From Marivirga lumbricoides (GTDB lineage Bacteria > Bacteroidota > Bacteroidia > Cytophagales > Cyclobacteriaceae): a stretch of DNA of 64,000 nt. Positions 27,367 through 35,122 of the stretch are shown in pieces. The translations under genes and the position numbers were made by a program. The notes below the pieces were generated by a model. The model saw only the letters and a list, made by a program, of their open reading frames with translations, searched no databases and was not told the origin of the DNA. Each line of letters opens with the position of its first letter. Positions within the stretch are counted from its first letter, which is position 1. Location of the stretch: NCBI RefSeq assembly GCF_014636295.1, contig NZ_BMEC01000001.1, positions 1 to 64,000 on the forward strand. The letters are read 5' to 3'.

Positions 27367-27852
27367 ATGAATTACACAAAAGAAGACATATTATCTTTCT
27401 TGAAAGAAGTAAAAGATCCTGAAATACCAGTGATTTCATTGGTAGATTTAGGCGTAATTACTGGCATTGAAGTAAAAGGTGAGCATGTTACTGTCAATAT
27501 GACTCCAACCTTCATAGGGTGCCCTGCTATGGACTATATGAAATCTGATGTGACTGAAGTATTGAATAAACATGGAATCACCAATCATGCAGTCAACCTT
27601 AATTTAAAAACCACCTGGAGTTCTGATTTAATTTCCTCTGAAGGTAAACAGGCATTGAAGAAGTTCGGGTTAGCCCCTCCTCCGGTTCATAATAACATTA
27701 TCGAGGATTTAGACATTATTGAACATGCAGAATGTCCAAATTGTGATAGCACTAATACTACTTTAAAATCACCTTTCGGCCCTACCCTATGCCGTTCCTT
27801 GCATCATTGCAATAATTGTGGTGAAGCCTTTGAAAGTTTTAAGCCGATATAG
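27367..27852 (+). CDS. paaD: phenylacetate degradation protein PaaD
   Basis: 161 residues from the ATG at 27367, where the conserved MNYTKEDILSFLKEVKDPEI begins; the frame is open 23 codons further upstream, but those residues are not family-like. The N-terminal MIP18/DUF59 fold (DPEIPVISLVDLGVI, TPTFIGCPAMDYMK with the conserved Cys) is the Fe-S carrier domain. The C-terminal CPNCDS...CNNCGE is a zinc- or Fe-S-binding ribbon. PaaD assists cluster assembly of the epoxidase reductase. It is the last paa gene here; paaE, paaF, paaG, paaZ and paaK are not in the window. Confidence 0.93.
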   Translation: MNYTKEDILSFLKEVKDPEIPVISLVDLGVITGIEVKGEHVTVNMTPTFIGCPAMDYMKSDVTEVLNKHGITNHAVNLNLKTTWSSDLISSEGKQALKKFGLAPPPVHNNIIEDLDIIEHAECPNCDSTNTTLKSPFGPTLCRSLHHCNNCGEAFESFKPI

Positions 27853-28028
27853 GTTGGTAGGTTTTTGAAGTTTAACTATAGAGTTTTGCATTTCCAACAA
27901 ACATCAACATCATTTGAATCAACGCTTTCACCTACTTTTCTCTAAATATTGTGCTGAAAGTTTATTAGTTATAAATTCTATGATTGAGTTAGCATAAGCC
28001 TAGTGCTTTCGCTTCTTTATTACTTCCC

Positions 28029-29126
28029 TTACATCATCAAAACATCAATCAAACTATTAGGAATTTCAAAACCACAGAAGAAAACACCCACACCAAATAC
28101 CTTCTCCTTCACACTGGTATTCTGAAGCGCTAATGGCAGGGAGGTTACATTTACCATAGCATAGAAAATGGCAAATGCTGCAAGCAATATTAACATCACT
28201 GAATGGCTTGAAACTGTAAAAACACCTACGGTACTAATTGCTGCAAATAGAAGCCCTGTAAGCAATATTTTAATAATATTCTTCTTAGAGACCCACCTAC
28301 TTATGATAATTGAAAAAACTGCTGTAAGAACCAATACTAATGAAGATATCCATTGACCGCTAATACCTATTGTAGATTTCAGGATATCAAGGTAATTAGG
28401 AAAAACTTCAATTATTATTCCTGAAAACAGGCCCATTCCAATGCCAAGAAAAACAATTTTACCCATTTTTGATTTAGGTTTTTCCTCATCTGGTCTCACC
28501 TCCTGCTCTCCTGCCATTGTATGCAGGGAGCTTTTTCTTAATAAATAACCCGAGATAGAAACTATTACTCCGCCAACAGCAAAAGTTGCTGCTCCTCCCA
28601 GAAAATCAATGATATCAACAATTACCGGTTCCAAAGAATATAATAAATCTGAAACAATGGTAAGTGCTGCAACAGTAATTGGAAGTTGTGCTGAAGGCGA
28701 GAATAACTCAATGGTGGATATAGCGGGACTTGTAAACAAACTCATTGCGAATAACCATAAAATGACTAAAACAGGTAAAGCGTATAGCACAAAAGACTGT
28801 GGTGGATTAACAATTAAAGTAAATGCCACAGTCATAAATATCATGGCAGCAAAACTAACACCTAAAGTAACTATCCTCAGGCGGTTGCCTAACCTATCTC
28901 TGTACTTATCTCCCAAATAACCCGCAAGTGGAGGAGTTAAAATCAAAATGACTGCCTTTCCCCAGGTAAGAGCAGGGGCAAATCCTTTCATGTCAAATGT
29001 TTCCAGCAGGGCAGGTTGATATCGGTGATAAGCTATCCAGCCAATAATAACTGAAGCATAAAGTGCTAATAAACTAAATATTTGCTGCCACTTAATAGCT
29101 GTATTTCGGGTTTGAGCTTGTACCAT
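28029..29126 (-). CDS. MFS-type transporter
   Basis: 365 residues with about 10-12 hydrophobic segments and the cytoplasmic MFS loop LAGYLGDKYRDRLGNR (motif A-like G-x3-D-x2-R). A central hydrophilic loop (about 200-220, GEQEVRPDEEKPKSK) separates the two halves. The total is short for an MFS protein (usually about 400). No substrate can be named. It is convergent with paaD and 176 bases away, so a link to phenylacetate uptake is not supported. Confidence 0.7.
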   Translation of the reverse strand: MVQAQTRNTAIKWQQIFSLLALYASVIIGWIAYHRYQPALLETFDMKGFAPALTWGKAVILILTPPLAGYLGDKYRDRLGNRLRIVTLGVSFAAMIFMTVAFTLIVNPPQSFVLYALPVLVILWLFAMSLFTSPAISTIELFSPSAQLPITVAALTIVSDLLYSLEPVIVDIIDFLGGAATFAVGGVIVSISGYLLRKSSLHTMAGEQEVRPDEEKPKSKMGKIVFLGIGMGLFSGIIIEVFPNYLDILKSTIGISGQWISSLVLVLTAVFSIIISRWVSKKNIIKILLTGLLFAAISTVGVFTVSSHSVMLILLAAFAIFYAMVNVTSLPLALQNTSVKEKVFGVGVFFCGFEIPNSLIDVLMM

Positions 29127-29270
29127 AATCCATATAGGGTTTAATCAGCTTAAACTACGATTAACACTTCATATCCGGATTTCATTTTTGAGCTATTCTT
29201 TTATTATTTCAAGTTTTTTTCTACAAATCTGATCTTTTCAGCTACTAACCTCATTAAAAACCGGATAAAC

Positions 29271-29308
29271 AAAAAAAAGCATACCCCTGAAAATCAGAAG
29301 TATGCTTT
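29271..29308 (-). terminator. terminator of the M1 peptidase gene
   Basis: AAAGCATAC pairs with GTATGCTTT. An A-run on the plus strand gives U's after the hairpin on the minus strand. Confidence 0.85.
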
Positions 29309-29342
29309 AGCAAAATCTATTAAATTTTATAATTATTCGAAA

Positions 29343-31205
29343 TTATTCTTCAAAAGTAACTTTAAGGTGTTTTTCTCTGTCAAAGCTATTATTACCCTCT
29401 TCTACATCAGCCGTTCCATTATCCTTATCAATAACCATACTTTGAATATCAGCTGCACTTCCTTCAATTTCAAAAGTATAGGTCGGATACACCCATGGCC
29501 AATCATTTAACACTTTAACATTCTTGCTATCTGAAAATTTCTTTTCTCCTCTCATAATACGCAAAGGTATATAGTACAATTTTGTGCTCCCGTCTTTAAA
29601 ATTCACAGTTACTTCAACGGGCATTGGCATTTTACCAATTTTCTCTAAAGTTACTACTGTTTTACCATCTGACTCAAGCACAGATTTAATACCGTAATCA
29701 ATAGTTTTAGTAGTATACACCCAGTATTCCTTATACCAATCCAGCTCCAGTCCGGACTCCTTTTCCATAATTCTAATGAAATCGTTAGGATTAGGGTGCT
29801 TAAATTTCCACTCGTTAAAATACCTGCGCATGCCTTTATAAAAAACATCTTCGCCTACTATGTATCTCAATTGCCCTAGAAAAGTAGCTCCTTTTGAATA
29901 AGCTGCTCTCCCATAAGCAAAATTAGTGTGGTAATGATCCGCGTGAGTACTCATTGGCTCTTCATATTCACTTTTTGCTAATGAAAGGTATCCTCTGTAG
30001 TTTCCTGCCTGAGGATTTTGCTCTCCTTGCTCCATAATAACATTCATAGTTTCAGAAGAAGCAAACGAAGTAAACCCTTCATCCATCCATTCATATAATG
30101 ACTCATTGGTGGCTAAGACACCTTGGTACCAACTGTGAAACATTTCATGTACAGTAACACCTACAAGGCTTGGTAAACTTCTTTCACCCGTTATTAAAGT
30201 GGACATAGGGTATTCCATGCCCCCATCTCCCCCCTGAATTACAGAGAATTGTTCATAAGGATATTTACCAAAAGTTTTATTGGCATATTCAAAAGCTTTA
30301 ACTGTATAGCCTTTCAGCTTCTCCCAATTTTCAGCTGTTTTTTCGTTTTTCTGATATAAGAAATGTAAAGTAGGTCCATTAGGTACTTGAGCTGTTTCAT
30401 GTGTAAAATCCGGATCTGCAGCCCACATAAAATCAATTACTTTAGGTGCTTTAAAATGCCAGGTTTGCTTTCCATCTTTTCCTTTAGCTGGTTTAACCCC
30501 TGCTTTTTGGTAACCATGTCCCACTTCATTAGGATTTTGCACATAACCTGTTCCACCTAGTATATAGTCTTTATCAATCGTAATCTTCACATCAAAATCT
30601 CCCCAGACACCATGGAATTCACGCCCGATGTAAGGATTAGAATGCCAACCCTGGTAGTCATATTCAGCCATTTTAGGATACCATTGCGCCATTGAATAAG
30701 CTATTCCTTCTTCGTTATCACGACCAGACCTTCTTATTTGAACAGGAACCTGTCCTTCAAATTCCATTGTAAAATCTACAGTGGAGTTCGGCATAATAGG
30801 TTTTGAAAGTTCCACTTCCAAAATAGTTCCTACAACCTCATATTTTACGTTTTTCCCATCTTGCTTCAATGTTTTAATTTTTTGATAGCCAATTTCACCT
30901 GTAGAAAGCTCTGCAATTCTTCCGCCCACTCTTCTATCAGCATCCATGATGGTTCTTGACCTCACATCCATCATACTGTTAGGTTGGAAAGCATTGAAAT
31001 ACAAATGATAAAATACTTTTTTAAGCGTATCAGGAGAGTTATTTGTATACTTTACTTTTTGCTTACCAGTAAATTGATGGTTTTCTACATTCATGTCAAT
31101 TTCCATCTCATACTTAATAGCTTGTTGCCATCTATCCGTTTGGGCTGTAGAAGCAAAAGCTGCCATATAGCCCAGCAGAGTAATCATTGCAATTTTTATT
31201 TTCAT
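29343..31205 (-). CDS. secreted M1-family metallopeptidase
   Basis: 620 residues. The signal peptide MKIKIAMITLLGYMAAFASTAQ is followed by the M1 N-terminal beta domain. The zinc site is complete: H353, E354 and H357 (VTVHEMFHSW) and E376 (WMDEGFTSF), with the 18-residue gap of gluzincins. The exopeptidase loop reads GGMEYPMSTLI, a variant of GxMEN with Tyr for Asn. The C-terminal region contains the helical segment DFIRIMEKESGLELDWYKEYWVYT typical of the Bacteroidota M1 group. It is probably periplasmic or outer-membrane associated and acts on peptides for nutrition. Monocistronic. Confidence 0.93.
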   Translation of the reverse strand: MKIKIAMITLLGYMAAFASTAQTDRWQQAIKYEMEIDMNVENHQFTGKQKVKYTNNSPDTLKKVFYHLYFNAFQPNSMMDVRSRTIMDADRRVGGRIAELSTGEIGYQKIKTLKQDGKNVKYEVVGTILEVELSKPIMPNSTVDFTMEFEGQVPVQIRRSGRDNEEGIAYSMAQWYPKMAEYDYQGWHSNPYIGREFHGVWGDFDVKITIDKDYILGGTGYVQNPNEVGHGYQKAGVKPAKGKDGKQTWHFKAPKVIDFMWAADPDFTHETAQVPNGPTLHFLYQKNEKTAENWEKLKGYTVKAFEYANKTFGKYPYEQFSVIQGGDGGMEYPMSTLITGERSLPSLVGVTVHEMFHSWYQGVLATNESLYEWMDEGFTSFASSETMNVIMEQGEQNPQAGNYRGYLSLAKSEYEEPMSTHADHYHTNFAYGRAAYSKGATFLGQLRYIVGEDVFYKGMRRYFNEWKFKHPNPNDFIRIMEKESGLELDWYKEYWVYTTKTIDYGIKSVLESDGKTVVTLEKIGKMPMPVEVTVNFKDGSTKLYYIPLRIMRGEKKFSDSKNVKVLNDWPWVYPTYTFEIEGSAADIQSMVIDKDNGTADVEEGNNSFDREKHLKVTFEE

Positions 31206-31428
31206 AATTATAATTTTAGGAATCTTTAAAACTTAAAAATGAACAAATCCATTCAATTAGCCAATTAAATTTATGTAAGAGTCCGATTTTCTCGGATGAG
31301 CAGATTAAAAGCTGTTCTTTTAGAAGAATAATTCGTACTTATTAATGAATGTTCATTAATATGGATATATAATGGTATAATTATTAAACTCAGCCATTGT
31401 TTAGGCTATTATTTATATCTATTTTTCT

Positions 31429-31436
31429 AACTTTGT
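31429..31436 (+). promoter_or_regulatory. -7 promoter element of the DUF4290-murA operon
   Basis: TAACTTTG matches TAnnTTTG and lies inside the longest open frame of the next gene. It therefore argues for the start codon at 31457 and not an upstream one. Confidence 0.5.
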
Positions 31437-31456
31437 TCAAGTTAACAGGAAATACT

Positions 31457-32098
31457 ATGTTAGATTACAATACCCAACGCCCTGATATGAAATTAAAAGA
31501 ATATGGACGAAATGTTCAGATGCTGGTAAAGCACCTTCGCACTGTAGAGGATAAGGACACCCGAACACAGATGGCCTACACTGTTGTGGATCTCATTAAA
31601 CAGCTGAGCAACGGTCCGAAGGATGCAAATCAGGAAAACATGCAAAAATATTGGGATGATTTATTTATAATGTCTGATTTTGACCTTGACGTAGAAAGCC
31701 CCTACCCAATGCCTGCTAAAGAAATATTGGGGAGAAAGCCTGCAAGGGTTAAGTATGTTACCAATGAAGTAAAGTTTAAGCATTACGGAAGAAATGTAGA
31801 GCTTTTAGTAGAAAAAGCTATTGCGTTGGAAGATGGAGAAGAGAAAAACGCTGCTATTTTATATATAGGAAGACTCATGAAAACCTTTTATAGCACCTGG
31901 AATCGTGATAATGTAACAGAGGAAGCAGTAGCAGACAATATTAAGCAGCTTTCAGGAGGTCAGTTAAGTGTGGATATTCAGGAAGTAAAAGATAATAACG
32001 CTTTTGATCTTATATATAAAGATACCTCCAGGCCATCATCAAGGCCCAGCAACAACCATAAGGGTAAAAAACAGAATTACAAAAAAAGAAGAAATTAA
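31457..32098 (+). CDS. DUF4290 protein
   Basis: 213 residues from the ATG at 31457, where the conserved start MLDYNTQRPDMKLKEYGRNV begins. It is a helical protein with two similar halves, each containing KxxxYGRNVxxLVxxA (about 12-30 and about 107-125). The C-terminal tail is basic and disordered (RPSNNHKGKKQNYKKRRN). DUF4290 is conserved in Bacteroidota and is regularly next to murA, as here with a 3-base gap, which suggests a link to cell-envelope synthesis (inference from context). Biochemical function unknown. Confidence 0.85.
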   Translation: MLDYNTQRPDMKLKEYGRNVQMLVKHLRTVEDKDTRTQMAYTVVDLIKQLSNGPKDANQENMQKYWDDLFIMSDFDLDVESPYPMPAKEILGRKPARVKYVTNEVKFKHYGRNVELLVEKAIALEDGEEKNAAILYIGRLMKTFYSTWNRDNVTEEAVADNIKQLSGGQLSVDIQEVKDNNAFDLIYKDTSRPSSRPSNNHKGKKQNYKKRRN

Positions 32099-32101
32099 TC
32101 A

Positions 32102-33409
32102 ATGGCGTCATTCAAAATTACCGGGGGAGTAAAACTTTCCGGTGAAATTACTCCACAGGGTGCAAAAAATGAGGCTTTACAAATTTTATGCGCTGTTTTA
32201 TTAACACCTGAAACGGTAACAATTCATAAAGTTCCTAACATTGTTGATGTAGTAAAGCTTATTGATTTATTAAGCGATTTAGGGGTAGAGGTAACTCAAA
32301 TAGGTGAAGAGTCTTATGAGTTTAAAGCTCAAAACATCAATCTTGATTTTTTTGGCACAGAGGCTTATACCAAAAAAGCTGCTTCTTTACGGGGATCAAT
32401 TATGCTTTTAGGTCCTTTGCTCTCCCGCTTTGGCAAAGCAATGATTCCTAAACCAGGCGGAGATAAAATTGGGAGAAGAAGATTGGACACTCATTTTATA
32501 GGTTTTGAGAAATTGGGTGCTAAATTTCTTTTTGATAGCAAAAGCAGCTACTATCACATTGATGCCTCCTCTTTAAAGGGAGCTTATATACATTTAGATG
32601 AGGCCTCAGTAACCGGTACAGCCAACGTGGTAATGGCGGCTTGCATGGCCGAAGGCAAAACCACTATTTATAATGCAGCTTGCGAGCCTTACCTACAACA
32701 GCTATGCAAAATGCTAAACCGAATGGGAGCCAAAATTACGGGTATAGGCTCTAACTTGCTTTACATTGAAGGGGTTGAAAAACTTAAAGGAACAGAGCAC
32801 ACTATGCTTCCTGATATGATTGAGATCGGAAGTTTTATTGGTCTGGCAGCAATGACTCAATCAGAAATTACGATCAAAAATGTTGGTTTAGAACATTTAG
32901 GAATTATTCCTGATACTTTTAAGAGGTTAGGGATTAAGATGGAATTTAGAGGTGATGATATATTTATTCCTGCGCAAACCAACTATCAGATAGAAACTTT
33001 TATTGATGGCTCAATTATGACCATAGCCGATGCTATCTGGCCTGGTTTCACACCTGATCTGTTAAGTATTGTTTTAGTGGTAGCTACACAGGCAAAAGGA
33101 ACCGTGTTGGTGCATCAAAAAATGTTTGAGAGCAGGTTATTCTTTGTGGATAAACTTATTGATATGGGTGCACAGATTATATTGTGTGATCCACACCGAG
33201 CCACAGTTATTGGACTGAACAGACAAATTAATCTCAGGGGTATTTCTATGACCTCTCCGGACATTAGAGCAGGTGTTTCCTTATTAATTGCAGCACTTTC
33301 CGCTGATGGAGAGAGTACAATTCATAATGTAGAGCAGATTGACAGAGGTTATCAGAATATTGACACAAGATTGAAAGCTTTAGGGGCAAAGATTGAGCGA
33401 ATAGATTAA
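32102..33409 (+). CDS. murA: UDP-N-acetylglucosamine enolpyruvyltransferase with Asp at the fosfomycin site
   Basis: 435 residues. First committed step of peptidoglycan synthesis: transfer of enolpyruvate from PEP to UDP-GlcNAc. K22 and N23 (QGAKNEAL) and the catalytic acid in WPGFTPDLLSI are present, as is DIRAGVSLLIAALSADGEST near the C-terminus. The loop that reads PGGC in E. coli (C115) reads PGGDKIGRRRLD here, so D121 (codon 32462-32464) replaces the cysteine that fosfomycin alkylates. Asp is functional in MurA of Mycobacterium and Chlamydia and gives fosfomycin resistance there. A terminator follows at 33443. Confidence 0.97.
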   Translation: MASFKITGGVKLSGEITPQGAKNEALQILCAVLLTPETVTIHKVPNIVDVVKLIDLLSDLGVEVTQIGEESYEFKAQNINLDFFGTEAYTKKAASLRGSIMLLGPLLSRFGKAMIPKPGGDKIGRRRLDTHFIGFEKLGAKFLFDSKSSYYHIDASSLKGAYIHLDEASVTGTANVVMAACMAEGKTTIYNAACEPYLQQLCKMLNRMGAKITGIGSNLLYIEGVEKLKGTEHTMLPDMIEIGSFIGLAAMTQSEITIKNVGLEHLGIIPDTFKRLGIKMEFRGDDIFIPAQTNYQIETFIDGSIMTIADAIWPGFTPDLLSIVLVVATQAKGTVLVHQKMFESRLFFVDKLIDMGAQIILCDPHRATVIGLNRQINLRGISMTSPDIRAGVSLLIAALSADGESTIHNVEQIDRGYQNIDTRLKALGAKIERID

Positions 33410-33442
33410 CCTTATCTATCTCAATTATCTCTTTATCGTATT

Positions 33443-33474
33443 AGGAGCTATACAAAAACTATAGCTCCTTTTTT
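33443..33474 (+). terminator. terminator of the DUF4290-murA operon
   Basis: AGGAGCTAT pairs with ATAGCTCCT around a 9-base loop, followed by six T's. Confidence 0.92.
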
Positions 33475-33568
33475 ATTTCATCAATTATAACACCTTAACT
33501 TTCTATCACTTCAAAATATTCCTTGAAGGCACATTGTAAATTCACTTTTTTAGTTTTTACTTGCGCAT

Positions 33569-34801
33569 ATGGTTTTAAATTACATCTGGATTGCCTTTTT
33601 CTTAATCGCTTTTGCATTTGCATTATTTCAGTGGATTTTCATGGGAAATATGGAAATATTCCCTGCACTTACACAGGCTACGTTTGACATGGCTAAAACT
33701 GGTTTCGAAATTTCACTCGGACTAACGGGAGTAATGACATTGTGGCTCGGCATTATGAAAATAGGTGAAAAAGGAGGAATGGTAGCTGCTTTATCCCGAA
33801 TTACTTCTCCCCTATTTTCCAGATTATTTCCGGAAGTCCCTAAAGAGCATCCTGCCATGGGGGCAATGCTTATGAATATTTCAGCTAATATGTTGGGGCT
33901 TGATAACGCTGCTACTCCATTAGGCATAAAAGCAATGCACAGTTTGCAAGAATTAAACCCTGATAAAGATACGGCAAGCAATGCCCAAATCATGTTTTTG
34001 GTTCTTAATACCTCCGGATTAACTATTATTCCAATTAGCATCATGGTTTATCGTGCGCAATTAGGGGCCGCAGATCCATCAGATATCTTCATACCCATTC
34101 TATTGACTACTTTTTTCTCTACCCTGGCCGGTTTACTTGCTGTAGGTATAGTTCAGCGAATTAACTTTTTTAACAGGCAGATTTTACTTTCTTTAGGAAC
34201 AGTTAGTTTGATGATTGCCGGAGTTATATGGTTTTTCACAAGTTTAAGCCAGGCAGAAATAGGCCCAATATCCTCAGCAATTGCCAATTTTATCATCTTT
34301 GCCATCATTATAGCCTTTATTATTATGGCACTCAGAAAGAAGGTGAATGTATATGAATCGTTTATAGAAGGAGCGAAAGAAGGCTTTAAATATGCTATTA
34401 CCATCATTCCTTACCTGGTCGCTATTTTAATAGCAATTGGTGTATTCAGAGCCTCCGGAGCTATGGAAGTAGTGAAAAGCGGTTTGGAAAGTTTTTTCAC
34501 CCTATTAGATATCAATACAGATTTTGTACCGTCTATTCCTACTGCTCTAATGAAACCTTTGAGTGGCAGTGGTGCCAGAGGTATGATGGTTGATGTGATG
34601 GAGACTTATGGTGCAGACTCTTTTGTAGGAAGAACAGTAAGTGTACTTCAGGGTTCTACTGAAACTACTTTTTACGTATTAGCTGTATATTTTGGTGCTG
34701 TCAATGTAAGAAATACTCGTTATGCCGTAAGTTGCGGCTTACTAGCTGATTTGGTAGGAATTATTGCTGCTATTATCATAAGCTACATGTTTTTTCATTA
34801 A
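33569..34801 (+). CDS. fused SpmA/SpmB-like nucleoside-recognition membrane protein
   Basis: 410 residues with about ten membrane helices. The first half (1-200) resembles Bacillus SpmA (LGLTGVMTLWLGIMKIGEKG, then NMLGLDNAATPLGIKAM). The second half (230-410) resembles SpmB (YESFIEGAKEGFKYAITIIP, then PTALMKPLSGSGARGMM and GSTETTFYVLAVYFG). Both carry the nucleoside-recognition (Gate) domain. The two proteins are separate in spore formers and fused here, as in other non-sporulating Bacteroidota, so a sporulation role is excluded. The transported molecule is unknown. Monocistronic. Confidence 0.85.
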   Translation: MVLNYIWIAFFLIAFAFALFQWIFMGNMEIFPALTQATFDMAKTGFEISLGLTGVMTLWLGIMKIGEKGGMVAALSRITSPLFSRLFPEVPKEHPAMGAMLMNISANMLGLDNAATPLGIKAMHSLQELNPDKDTASNAQIMFLVLNTSGLTIIPISIMVYRAQLGAADPSDIFIPILLTTFFSTLAGLLAVGIVQRINFFNRQILLSLGTVSLMIAGVIWFFTSLSQAEIGPISSAIANFIIFAIIIAFIIMALRKKVNVYESFIEGAKEGFKYAITIIPYLVAILIAIGVFRASGAMEVVKSGLESFFTLLDINTDFVPSIPTALMKPLSGSGARGMMVDVMETYGADSFVGRTVSVLQGSTETTFYVLAVYFGAVNVRNTRYAVSCGLLADLVGIIAAIIISYMFFH

Positions 34802-34865
34802 AAAGCCTTTGTTTCTTTATTTAATCAAAGTTGATTATTACAAAGGTCATCCAAATTACATAACG

Positions 34866-34898
34866 AAAAAAGCAGCAGAAATTACTCTCTACTGCTTC
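34866..34898 (-). terminator. terminator of the adhesin operon
   Basis: AAGCAG pairs with CTGCTT (34870-34875 with 34892-34897). The A-run before it gives U's on the minus strand. It lies 25 bases after the stop of the small PID-CTERM-like gene. Confidence 0.6.
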
Positions 34899-34922
34899 TT
34901 TCAATCTATTAATTTTGTAAAA

Positions 34923-35114
34923 CTACTTACTTTTACGCTTATCGTATATTTTCTTAGCTCCGAAAGCAGCTCCTGCAGCAATCAGGTATTCAATACCAGT
35001 AATGGGTACAGGATTATCAGGATCACCACCAGGAGGTCCTGGCTGAGCACTCAATAGTTCAGCTACACAAACTAAAGCGACTATCAGTACTATTCTAAAA
35101 AAACTTTTTTGCAT
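34923..35114 (-). CDS. small secreted protein with PID-CTERM-like sorting tail
   Basis: 63 residues. The signal peptide MQKSFFRIVLIVALVCVAELLSAQ is followed by a glycine/proline spacer (PGPPGGDPDN) and PVPITGIEYLIAAGAAFGAKKIYDKRKSK: a short motif, a membrane helix and a basic end. This tripartite layout matches the PID-CTERM tails I recall from Bacteroidota (motif VPIDGG; here VPITGI). Almost nothing is left after signal and tail removal, so the product would be a very small surface peptide. It starts 8 bases after the giant adhesin gene and is probably co-transcribed with it. Confidence 0.62.
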   Translation of the reverse strand: MQKSFFRIVLIVALVCVAELLSAQPGPPGGDPDNPVPITGIEYLIAAGAAFGAKKIYDKRKSK

Positions 35115-35122
35115 CCTCTAAT

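Noticed and set aside
33569-34801. Sporulation role for the SpmA/SpmB-like protein
   Set aside because: The phylum does not sporulate; the fused form with nucleoside-recognition domains is common in non-sporulating bacteria.
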